From CAZUHK01 sp964620345 (GTDB lineage Bacteria; Planctomycetota; Phycisphaerae; Phycisphaerales; Zrk34): 32,963 bases of DNA. The stretch covers positions 1 through 32,963 of the forward strand of contig CAZUHK010000012.1 in the NCBI GenBank assembly GCA_964620345.1, given 5' to 3'. The translations under genes were made by a program, and so were the position numbers. The first letter of the stretch is position 1; each line of letters opens with the position of its first letter. Of the stretch, positions 26,132 through 32,963 are shown piece after piece. Under the pieces are notes generated by a model. That model worked only from the letters and a program-made list of their open reading frames with translations, was not told the DNA's origin and ran no database searches.

Positions 26132-26740
26132 TTATCCCTTGGCGTCGTCCGTTGACTTCGTTTCGACCCAGCCGCGTTGGCGAGCCAATCCGTAAAGTGT
26201 GTCCCTCAGCATGCCGCGGCCACGATGCGCCCGCGATTTGATCGTGCCCAGCGGCACGTCGAGTGCCGCGGCCGCCTGTTGCTGGTCGAGCCCCTCCGCA
26301 TCAACCAGCAGCAGCGTCCAGCGAATCTCATCCGGTAACGAGCGCAACGCCTCGATGATCTGTTCATCATCGAATCGGTTCAGCAACTGCTCCGGCTGCT
26401 CCCACTGCCCGTCAAACTCGCCGGCAGCGTGCCCGCCGGCGTCCGCAGATTCGGGCATATTCTCATCATCCAGCGAGCGCTCGGCCCGCTGATGTTTGCG
26501 TGACCGGTACAGGTCGATCCACGCCCGCCGCTGAATCGTCATCAGCCACGCCTTCATGTCGCTGCCGTCCTCGAACCGGTCGATCGCTCGCATCGCTTTG
26601 ATCATGGTTTCCTGCACCAGGTCTTCTGCCTGATCGTCCCGATTCGTCATGCACAGCGCCGCCCGCAGCAGCACGGGCAGATAAGGCCACGCCAGTCGCT
26701 CGAAGCGCTCGATCTGCGAGTCCGTCAGCTTGGAGGTCAT
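26132..26740 (-). CDS. ECF-type RNA polymerase sigma factor
   Basis: A 202-aa sigma-70 family protein of ECF size with only regions 2 and 4. Region 2 reads DDQAEDLVQETMIKAMRAIDRF, then MKAWLMTIQRRAWIDLYRSRK (-10 recognition and melting). Region 4 reads LRSLPDEIRWTLLLVDAEGLDQQQAA...LDVPLGTIKSRAHRGRGML, the -35-binding helix-turn-helix. I place the start at ATG 26740 (MTSKLTDSQ); the frame runs on to 26884, but the extra 48 residues are Arg/Pro/Gly-rich with no family match. No Shine-Dalgarno precedes 26740. An acidic linker (about residues 90-122) separates the domains. It is followed immediately by its anti-sigma gene and then the cus genes, which strongly suggests that it controls them and itself. 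Confidence 0.9.
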   Translation of the reverse strand: MTSKLTDSQIERFERLAWPYLPVLLRAALCMTNRDDQAEDLVQETMIKAMRAIDRFEDGSDMKAWLMTIQRRAWIDLYRSRKHQRAERSLDDENMPESADAGGHAAGEFDGQWEQPEQLLNRFDDEQIIEALRSLPDEIRWTLLLVDAEGLDQQQAAAALDVPLGTIKSRAHRGRGMLRDTLYGLARQRGWVETKSTDDAKG

Positions 26741-26904
26741 ATCGCGGCACTGTACCGGAACGTGGCTTGACCGCCCGACACCGCGACCCGCAGCGCCACG
26801 CCTGACTTGCGGGTTCCAGTCCGGCCAACGCGGTCGACCGGGCCTCCATAAACCTGAACGCAGGCCGCATCGCGAAAGGTTCAATGCACGTAAAACAAAA
26901 CTAC

Positions 26905-27085
26905 GGCTCTTCGGACATTATCGCGGGGGCAGATCCAGTCCGCCGCAGTGGAAGCAGGTGGCGGTTGTGAAGTTGTCGATGTTGCGGCAGCCGCCGGCGA
27001 GGCGTTTGATGGTCATGATGGTGCTTGATCGCCCATGCCCGGCTGGTCTTGAGGTTCAGCGTCTTGAGTTGCTCGAACTGTTCGG
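26905..27085 (-). mobile_element. Relic of an ISL3-family insertion sequence (transposase end)
   Basis: On the minus strand the translation gives EQFEQLKTLNLKTSRAWAIK, a conserved part of ISL3 (IS204/IS1001/IS1165) transposases. After a break of frame it gives AGGCRNIDNFTTATCFHCGG and LDLPPR, which is the C-terminus of the same family. About 80 intervening residues are missing, so an internal deletion joined the two parts. The frame ends at TAA 26918-26920, inside GGCTCTTCGGACATTATC (26905-26922), which matches the typical ISL3 terminal inverted repeat. The other end of the element is absent; the next gene's stop lies 43 bp away. The rest of the gap 26741-27127 shows nothing else I can name. 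Confidence 0.7.
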
Positions 27086-27127
27086 TTCGATGCGGTCTGC
27101 GGTGTGGGCGGCCATCGCGTTCTCCAT

Positions 27128-30100
27128 TCAGCGTTTGTCGATACGGATATCGACCGTTTCATCGGCCCGCACCAGGGTGACCGTCGGGCGGCCATCCCGT
27201 TGCAACACGGCAATGCCGGGACGCCCCGAGGCCAGCCACTCACCGGCAGCTTCGGGCGTTTCGGGCTGTTCCAGCGCCTCGGCTTGCGGAACACTGACGG
27301 TCGCCTCACCACTCACGCGGATAAACCGTGTCGACCTGAGCTGCAGACGGCCCGGCGATTTCGAGACCCGTTCCAGCGGCGCCACACCGAGAACGACAAC
27401 GCCCTCGTGTACGACCTTGAAAGCACCTTCGTATGCGTCTGCCGTGAGTGCGGCCTGGCGGCCCGGACCGACGCTCGGCCCCCGCTCGCCCGTCAATAGT
27501 TCCGTCCCCTCGATCACAACCGCCTCCCCGGCCTTACTGGCCGTCGTCCGCCCGTGCAAGGCATCGACCGTTCCGCTCAGATAGCCGGGATGATCGCGCC
27601 ACTCGGGGCCGACACCGTACTTGTCCCGCAACGTTTCGGTCGTGTCGCGCAGCCGTTGACGCCCCAACCCTTTCTGCGTGAAAAGGACCACCCCCTTGTA
27701 GTCCGGATGCCGCCAGAGGACACGTTCGGTCTTCGCCGCGGTCCCGCCCAGCGGGGTTGCCGATCCCGTGGTCGCATAGCCCCCTTCGACACGCTGAACA
27801 TCGGATTTCCACGGCCAGCGTTCGCTCAACCGACCGTCCATGTCGGCAACCGAGCTCCATTCCGCCTGATCGTCCGTCCGCACCCAGCCGCGGATGTACA
27901 GGATCCCGGGCGTCTTACGTAACCACCGGTCCACGGAGGCGATCGTGGCATCCGTCAGCAGATCCTTGTCGCACCCGATCAGCCCGATCAACCGATACGA
28001 TTTGAGGGGAATCTCCCCCAGGCGGGTGATACGCCGGAGGTAGTCATAGTCGCTCGCCGCCTCGTGTTCGCCCACGTGACGCTGCTGGCCGACAAAGAGG
28101 ATTTCGTGCCGGTGGCCCGGGTATGGCAACCCGCCAACGGCGGCGGCAATCAAGTACTCGAAGTACTGCTCGAGCTGAAACCCCGTCCGCAACCGCAGAC
28201 GGTCGGCCTTTGCCTTTAATGCGGCGGGATCGCTTTGGGGGTCAGGTTCCTCCAGTGGGAAATCCTCCAGAATGTCGTCTTCATCGGACAGTTGCTCATC
28301 AAAACTCTTGTTGCGCTCCCTGGCAACCGCGGCCTGGTTGCGATACATCGCCTGGACACCTCGCATCATCCCGTCGATCGCATCGCGCTGAGCGGCAGCA
28401 TCCCGTCCGATGTTTTCGCTCATCAGCCAGGTTCCGCTGTACGGCTTGCGTGCGTTGTGGGCCACGGCAAGCCACGTGGCGAAGTACCCCGGATTACCAC
28501 CGGCCAGCCAGACGGCGACCGAGTGTGCGTACGCTTTGCTGCGGCGGTTCATAAAGGGCGTGTCCGCCATCGGTGTGTTGTAGCGCAATGCGTTGCCCCC
28601 GAATCCAACCACGGCCGCGGTTCCGACACCGCCATCCACGAGGTAGATCACCGGTCGCTGCGGCCAGAGTGTCTTGTAGCGGCGAATCTGATTGTACCGC
28701 ACCCGGTTACTGGTCTGGTAGTAATATGCCCCGGCCACGTCGAATCGCCAGTTTCTATCCGCTTCCGTGGGTCCGTTCTGTTGCACCATGAAGGTTCCGA
28801 CCAGGAACCCCGGGCGCATGGCGCCGAAGTAGAGCTTCACAAAGTCGTGCATGCGGTTGAACCCGCCGATACCGCGCTGCTCTTCCCAGCGACGCCACGC
28901 CCGGGCCTGGGGGTCGGTCAGCTTGTCCCGATCGCCGTCGATCGTGAGCGGGTCGATGCCTGCCTCCATACAGAAGACACGCCAGCCCAAGCCCCAAAGC
29001 TGGTTGGGGCGAAAGTACATCGATTCTTCGCCGAGGATCATTCCGTCGAGGTGCGGCAGGTGCGGCAGAAATTCATTGGCCAGGTTGTTCCACCAGGCAT
29101 CCCGCCAGCCCTCGTGGAACAACACCCAGTAAGGGTTTTTTGTCGTTTCGTTGGCTCGGGCCATGACAACCGCTCCCTTATCGTGGGCGCGACGCATGGC
29201 GTTGGTGTTCCCGAAGTTCAACAGGTAGTAATAGCTGTACGGCGAGGCCCCCGCATCGCTGCCGACACCGCAGAGCCCGAATCGCGCACGATCAGACTCG
29301 AACGTATGCACCGGCGCGAGCCGTTCGGGTTCGATATCGTCAAGATGATCCAGCGCACGTTGCACCATGATCTCGACGGGCTTGTCGGCGGCAGTCGCCA
29401 GAGCGTTCTCCAGCACCGCTCTCGAGGCGGCTTGCGGATGCGTGGCCGCGAGGGCGGCCGCATGCATGCGCACCCAGCGGTGCGGGTCGAGCAGGCGTTC
29501 GTCAAGCACCTCACCGAGTGCGTCCGGCGTTGTTTCGGCCAGCGCGAGCAGCGCCGCGGCGCGGATCTCCGGCGCCGTATGCCGCGTCGCCTTCAGAAGG
29601 CCGGCCGAGGCGCCGGCATCGCGCATCTCGCGAACGGCTTTAAGCTTCAGGTAGAGGTGCTCGTAGGCCAGATCGAACGTCCAGCGCGCCGGCGTTTGCG
29701 TCGGCCGCCGTGAGGCAAGCGCCAGTCTCGCGGCTTCGGCAACCGCCCCGGACGGGTTGGCCGCCAATTCAAAAACACGGTTCTCGATGGCCGATGGCCA
29801 TCGGGCCGGCAACCGCCGCAGTGCCCGGCGCACGACGGCGACATCGGCGCTCCACAGCATGGCTTCCACGCTCGCGCCCGCGTCGTCGGTTGTCGTCGGC
29901 TCCGCTCGCTCGATATCCATTTCGGCAAGCAACTCGGCGGCCTCGTCGGTATTGACATCCCGTAATGCGTCAGCCGCGGCAGCCCGCACGTCGGCGTCGG
30001 TATGTCGCGCCAATGCCCGCAAGGTCTGCATACCCCGGTCCCCGGCCGCGACCCCGAGCACGCGCACGGCTCCAAGCCGACGCTTGCGTGGTATTTCATC

Positions 30101-31012
30101 GGCCACCGCTTCGCCTTCGAACCCGGCATCGAGCATGTCGCCCGGATCGCCCTCACCGATATCCGAAGCGTCCAGGGCGCCCCCGATCACGTCCAACGCC
30201 TTGGCCAACTCCAGGATTTCGTCCGCATACAGTTGACGGCGCAGCTTGTTGCGCTTGAGAAAACGCCGCGCATCAGACTCGAAAGGCGTGGCCAGGACCT
30301 TCGGCAGCGCCATGCGCAGACGCGTCGCGAAGCGATCGGCGTTCTTCAACTCGCCGCCGCTACGCGCATGTTCGACGCCGGCACGCAAGGCACAGGCAGC
30401 AATGTAGGGATACGTGTCCGCCTGTTCGAAATGCGGAACGAGCATTTCAAGGCGCGCTTCCCCGGCGCTGTAGATCCAGTCCGACTTGTAGCGTTGCGAC
30501 AGGAGGCAGCTCAGCAGGACATGATCCGGCACCCACCGCGCAGTCAAACGCGCCTTTACGGAAGACTCAAGAGGAAGCGCATCGGCAACGGCCTCGGCCA
30601 TGCGCCTGATACCGGCGGCATTGACCGGGCCCTGCACCTCGTGCCGCCCGTCGGCATCCTCGACAACCACCCGGGCGCTGTCGGTCGCCACATCCAACTG
30701 CACCATCGCATCGATCGGCATGTGCTCGCGCACCGCCGGAAAGAGCGGCGAGACCGGCGTGATCCGGCCCGGCCCGGTCAGACGCTGAAGTACCGCGCTA
30801 CCCCATCCGGCGTCAGCCACGAGCAGACCCCGCTGCCCCGCCAGGCGTTCGTGAAAATAAACCGCGGCCGCCAGACGCCAGCGCTGCCCGTCCGTCAGGC
30901 GGCTGATCCGCTCGGTCGGCGGCGCCGAAGGCAACAGAACTTGAAGCGGCGCCGCGATAACCATGGCAGGCATCGACAGGCAAGCGAGAATAAGAAACAG
31001 CAGCCCTTTCAT
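27128..31012 (-). CDS. Very large secreted protein with HEAT-like repeats and a putative glycosidase-like domain
   Basis: A 1294-aa exported protein (signal peptide about 1-21, MKGLLFLILACLSMPAMVIAA). Residues ~300-575 hold HEAT-like helical repeats, e.g. TLRALARHTDADVRAAAADA and GLLKATRHTAPEIRAAALLA. From ~590 a region with many aromatic residues looks like an alpha/beta barrel: YSYYYLLNFGNTNAMRRAH, DGMILGEESMYFRP with Glu662/Glu663, and PVIYLVDGGVG. This resembles GH42-like or other TIM-barrel glycosidases only loosely; I cannot name a family. The last ~350 residues contain mixed beta structure. Its start lies 8 bp from the end of an IS3 relic and its 3' end next to an ISL3 relic. There is no good ribosome site or promoter, so expression may depend on the IS end. 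A divergent sulfatase suggests polysaccharide breakdown. Confidence 0.6.
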   Translation of the reverse strand: MKGLLFLILACLSMPAMVIAAPLQVLLPSAPPTERISRLTDGQRWRLAAAVYFHERLAGQRGLLVADAGWGSAVLQRLTGPGRITPVSPLFPAVREHMPIDAMVQLDVATDSARVVVEDADGRHEVQGPVNAAGIRRMAEAVADALPLESSVKARLTARWVPDHVLLSCLLSQRYKSDWIYSAGEARLEMLVPHFEQADTYPYIAACALRAGVEHARSGGELKNADRFATRLRMALPKVLATPFESDARRFLKRNKLRRQLYADEILELAKALDVIGGALDASDIGEGDPGDMLDAGFEGEAVADEIPRKRRLGAVRVLGVAAGDRGMQTLRALARHTDADVRAAAADALRDVNTDEAAELLAEMDIERAEPTTTDDAGASVEAMLWSADVAVVRRALRRLPARWPSAIENRVFELAANPSGAVAEAARLALASRRPTQTPARWTFDLAYEHLYLKLKAVREMRDAGASAGLLKATRHTAPEIRAAALLALAETTPDALGEVLDERLLDPHRWVRMHAAALAATHPQAASRAVLENALATAADKPVEIMVQRALDHLDDIEPERLAPVHTFESDRARFGLCGVGSDAGASPYSYYYLLNFGNTNAMRRAHDKGAVVMARANETTKNPYWVLFHEGWRDAWWNNLANEFLPHLPHLDGMILGEESMYFRPNQLWGLGWRVFCMEAGIDPLTIDGDRDKLTDPQARAWRRWEEQRGIGGFNRMHDFVKLYFGAMRPGFLVGTFMVQQNGPTEADRNWRFDVAGAYYYQTSNRVRYNQIRRYKTLWPQRPVIYLVDGGVGTAAVVGFGGNALRYNTPMADTPFMNRRSKAYAHSVAVWLAGGNPGYFATWLAVAHNARKPYSGTWLMSENIGRDAAAQRDAIDGMMRGVQAMYRNQAAVARERNKSFDEQLSDEDDILEDFPLEEPDPQSDPAALKAKADRLRLRTGFQLEQYFEYLIAAAVGGLPYPGHRHEILFVGQQRHVGEHEAASDYDYLRRITRLGEIPLKSYRLIGLIGCDKDLLTDATIASVDRWLRKTPGILYIRGWVRTDDQAEWSSVADMDGRLSERWPWKSDVQRVEGGYATTGSATPLGGTAAKTERVLWRHPDYKGVVLFTQKGLGRQRLRDTTETLRDKYGVGPEWRDHPGYLSGTVDALHGRTTASKAGEAVVIEGTELLTGERGPSVGPGRQAALTADAYEGAFKVVHEGVVVLGVAPLERVSKSPGRLQLRSTRFIRVSGEATVSVPQAEALEQPETPEAAGEWLASGRPGIAVLQRDGRPTVTLVRADETVDIRIDKR

Positions 31013-31020
31013 GTGTGGCC

Positions 31021-31312
31021 TGAGCTTCCCCCGTTAGGGCGGGCGCGGGGTTTTGATTGTTCAGGCGGCCTGGTGTTGTTGTTCGTAGGCCGCGGGACTC
31101 GTGTACTGCAGCGCCGAGTGCAGACGCTGACGATTGTAGAACACTTCGATGTAATCGAACAATGCCCGCCGCGCCGCGGCGTGGTCGGCCAGCGGTTGGT
31201 CGAGTTCGATCTTGAGCGTGCCGCTGGCGTACCGGCTGCCGCGATCGGAGTGATGGTTCTCCACACCCACCCGCACCAGTCGCCCGCGCCCGCGATGACG
31301 GGGGGAAGCTCA
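31021..31312 (-). mobile_element. Internally deleted IS3-family element (292 bp) with both terminal inverted repeats
   Basis: The ends are inverted repeats: TGAGCTTCCCCCGT at 31021 and its near-complement at 31297-31312 (TGAGCTTCCCCCCGTC on the minus strand). Between them the minus strand encodes parts of IS3-family OrfB: HHSDRGSRYAS (the second catalytic Asp region) joined in frame to GTLKIELDQPLADHAAARRA, then YIEVFYNRQRLHSALQYTSP and the stop at 31061. About 30 residues holding the catalytic Glu are missing, as are OrfA and the front of OrfB. It cannot move by itself but could be mobilised in trans. I see no target-site duplication (GGCC on one side, CTTG on the other). Confidence 0.85.
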
Positions 31313-31313
31313 C

Positions 31314-31342
31314 TTGCAAACCGAGCCGGCAACCGACATGCT
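31314..31342 (+). promoter_or_regulatory. Possible promoter of the sulfatase gene
   Basis: TTGCAA (31314-31319) and CATGCT (31337-31342) have a 17-bp spacer and end 32 bp before the ATG. The -35 begins 2 bp beyond the end of the IS3 relic. Confidence 0.4.
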
Positions 31343-31374
31343 TCGCTACGTGAACACATAAGGAAATCCCGACC

Positions 31375-32913
31375 ATGCCCGAACAACCGAACATCCTCTT
31401 TGCCTTCGCCGATGATTGGGGACGCTATGCCGGCGCTTATGCCGCCATCGAAGGCGAGCGGTCGTTGAATCATCTGCTTGATACCCCCAATATCGACCGC
31501 GTCGCTAAAGAAGGCGCGTTGTTCACCAATGCCTTCGTCACCGCGCCCTCCTGCACGCCCTGCCGCAGTTCCGTGGTCTCCGGACGCTATTTCTGGGAAT
31601 GCGGGCTGGGCGCGATTCTGCAAGGCGCGGTCTGGGATGAATCGATTCCCACCTATCCGCTGCTGCTGGAGCAGGCCGGCTACCATATCGGCTACACCTA
31701 CAAGGTGTGGGGACCGGGGCGTACGGCGCATGCGCCGTACGGCGGTGAACGCACGCGGTACCAGGTGCGCAACTGGATGGCCTGCTTCTCACAGACCGCC
31801 ACGTCACTGGTCGAGGAATGCGGCGTCGAGCGGGCCAAGGAACGGGTGCTCGAAGAGGTCCACGAAAGCTTCGACGCCTTCCTCGATGCCCGCCCGCAGG
31901 ACAAGCCATTCTGCTACTGGTGGGGACCGACCAACACGCACCGTAAGTGGCAGCGCGGCTCGGGCAAGCACCTCTGGGGGCTGAACCCCAACGACCTCGA
32001 AGGGCGGTTGCCCGACTTCCTGCCCGACGTGCCGGAAATCCGCGAGGATGTCTGCGATTACCTGGGCGAGTGCATGGCCTTCGACACGGGGCTGGGGGTC
32101 ATCCTCGACAAGCTCGAAGCCATCGGCGAACTGGACAATACCCTGATCGTCGTCAGTGGCGACCACGGCATCCCCGGGATGCCCCGCGGTAAATGCAACC
32201 TCTACGATCACGGCTGCGAAGTCGCCCTTGCGGCGCGGTGGCCGGGCCGCATCCCGGCCGGACGGATCGTCGACGACTTCGTCAACCTGATGGATCTGGC
32301 GCCCACCTTCCTGGACGCCGCCGGCCAGACCCCGCCAGACTGCATGAGCGCACGCAGTTTGATGCCGCTGCTGACCAGCGACAAATCCGGCCGCATCGAT
32401 CCCGCCCGCGATTTCGTCGTCACCGGACGCGAACGCCACGTCGCCACCGCCCGCGAGGGCAACCGGCCCTATCCGCAACGCGCGATTCGCACCGCGGACT
32501 ATCTCTACATCGTCAACTTCGAGCCCGACCGCTGGCCCATGGGCGATCCCCGCGGACTCGACGATCCGGCCACCCAACCGCCCCCCTATGAGCAACTGGT
32601 CGAGGACACCCACGTGGCTTATCCCGATCTCGATTCAAGTCCCACCAAGGCATGGATGGTGTATCACCGGGGCGAAGACCCGGTCCAACCCCTGTACGAA
32701 CTGGGCTTCGGCAAGCGGCCGGGCGAAGAATTGTACGACCTGCGACGCGACCCGCATCACATGCGCAATCTCGCCGGCGATCCTGACCTGGCCGCGGTCA
32801 AGCACACGCTGGCCGAACGCCTCTTCGCTGAACTCCGCGAACATGACGATCCGCGCGTCGTCGAGAAACCCTGCCGCTTCGAGGATGCGCCGTTTACGAA
32901 CGCCACGAACTAG
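31375..32913 (+). CDS. Sulfatase (FGly-dependent, alkaline-phosphatase superfamily)
   Basis: A complete 512-aa sulfatase with AAGGAA before ATG 31375. Metal-binding Asp13-Asp14 is in NILFAFADDWG. The FGly motif is C-T-P-C-R at residues 60-64 (APSCTPCRSSVVSGRY), so Cys60 would be oxidised to formylglycine, cleaving sulfate esters or N-sulfate. Lys110 (YKVWGPG) and Asp263-His264 (VVSGDHGIPG) complete the family set. KVWGPG instead of GKWH recalls the heparan N-sulfatase (SGSH-like) branch, but this is a guess. No signal peptide is visible, unusual for planctomycete sulfatases, so it may act in the cytoplasm on imported oligosaccharides, or the true start is missed. It is divergent from the large secreted protein gene. 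Confidence 0.92.
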   Translation: MPEQPNILFAFADDWGRYAGAYAAIEGERSLNHLLDTPNIDRVAKEGALFTNAFVTAPSCTPCRSSVVSGRYFWECGLGAILQGAVWDESIPTYPLLLEQAGYHIGYTYKVWGPGRTAHAPYGGERTRYQVRNWMACFSQTATSLVEECGVERAKERVLEEVHESFDAFLDARPQDKPFCYWWGPTNTHRKWQRGSGKHLWGLNPNDLEGRLPDFLPDVPEIREDVCDYLGECMAFDTGLGVILDKLEAIGELDNTLIVVSGDHGIPGMPRGKCNLYDHGCEVALAARWPGRIPAGRIVDDFVNLMDLAPTFLDAAGQTPPDCMSARSLMPLLTSDKSGRIDPARDFVVTGRERHVATAREGNRPYPQRAIRTADYLYIVNFEPDRWPMGDPRGLDDPATQPPPYEQLVEDTHVAYPDLDSSPTKAWMVYHRGEDPVQPLYELGFGKRPGEELYDLRRDPHHMRNLAGDPDLAAVKHTLAERLFAELREHDDPRVVEKPCRFEDAPFTNATN

Positions 32914-32939
32914 ACCTTAAACCAGCGTGATGTTTGCGG

Positions 32940-32963
32940 TTTGGGGGATCGAAAAACCCCAAA
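32940..32963 (+). terminator. Hairpin after the sulfatase gene, cut by the window end
   Basis: TTTGGGG (32940-32946) pairs with CCCCAAA (32957-32963) 27 bp after the stop. Whether a T-run follows cannot be seen because the window ends. Confidence 0.4.

Noticed and set aside
26741..26884. 48-residue N-terminal extension of the sigma factor
   Set aside because: Arg/Pro/Gly-rich with no similarity to ECF sigma N-termini; Met at 26740 gives the normal ECF length.

Overview
The window comes from a GC-rich bacterial chromosome with a Gram-negative envelope: it encodes outer-membrane lipoproteins, RND efflux complexes and a PEP-CTERM protein. The PEP-CTERM tail, an FGly-type sulfatase, very large secreted proteins of unknown family and Cys-rich small proteins leading metal-efflux operons together suggest a planctomycete (Planctomycetota, perhaps Phycisphaerae-like). 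This is inference from gene content; no rRNA or marker gene is present. I found no tRNA, rRNA or CRISPR array.

Region 1 (1-8.4 kb) is mostly housekeeping or envelope genes. It has a secreted trypsin-fold protein whose catalytic Ser is replaced by Ala, a single-chain glycine dehydrogenase (gcvP), a divergent CbiX-type chelatase, a membrane-anchored methyltransferase and a PEP-CTERM protein with a structured leader. The PEP-CTERM gene lies between two copies of a ~38-bp repeat.

Region 2 (8.5-15.7 kb, plus strand) is a heavy-metal RND operon: small secreted Cys protein, TolC-family lipoprotein, adaptor with three Cys/His repeats, and a CzcA-type pump with the D-D-E signature in TM4. It is followed by a textbook mer-type operator/promoter. 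The gene this operator drives is wrecked: the first ~14 codons of a MerR regulator are fused in frame to the C-terminal part of a REP-associated (Y1/RAYT) transposase.

Region 3 (15.7-17.8 kb, minus) is a secreted TIM-barrel-like protein, probably a glycosidase.

Region 4 (18.2-26.7 kb, minus) is a six-gene block: ECF sigma factor, one-pass anti-sigma factor with periplasmic Cys/Met residues, 10-Cys secreted protein, TolC-family lipoprotein, four-module CusB-like adaptor and CusA (Cu/Ag-type methionines present). Short gaps and overlapping start/stop codons suggest one transcription unit. The most interesting reading of the window is an ECF-controlled copper/silver efflux system with its own membrane metal sensor, facing a Czc-like system that has lost an adjacent MerR gene.

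Region 5 (26.9-32.9 kb) has a 1294-aa secreted HEAT-repeat protein flanked by two IS relics (an ISL3-family end and a 292-bp internally deleted IS3-family element with both terminal inverted repeats). A divergent, complete sulfatase follows. Glycan degradation is the likely theme there.
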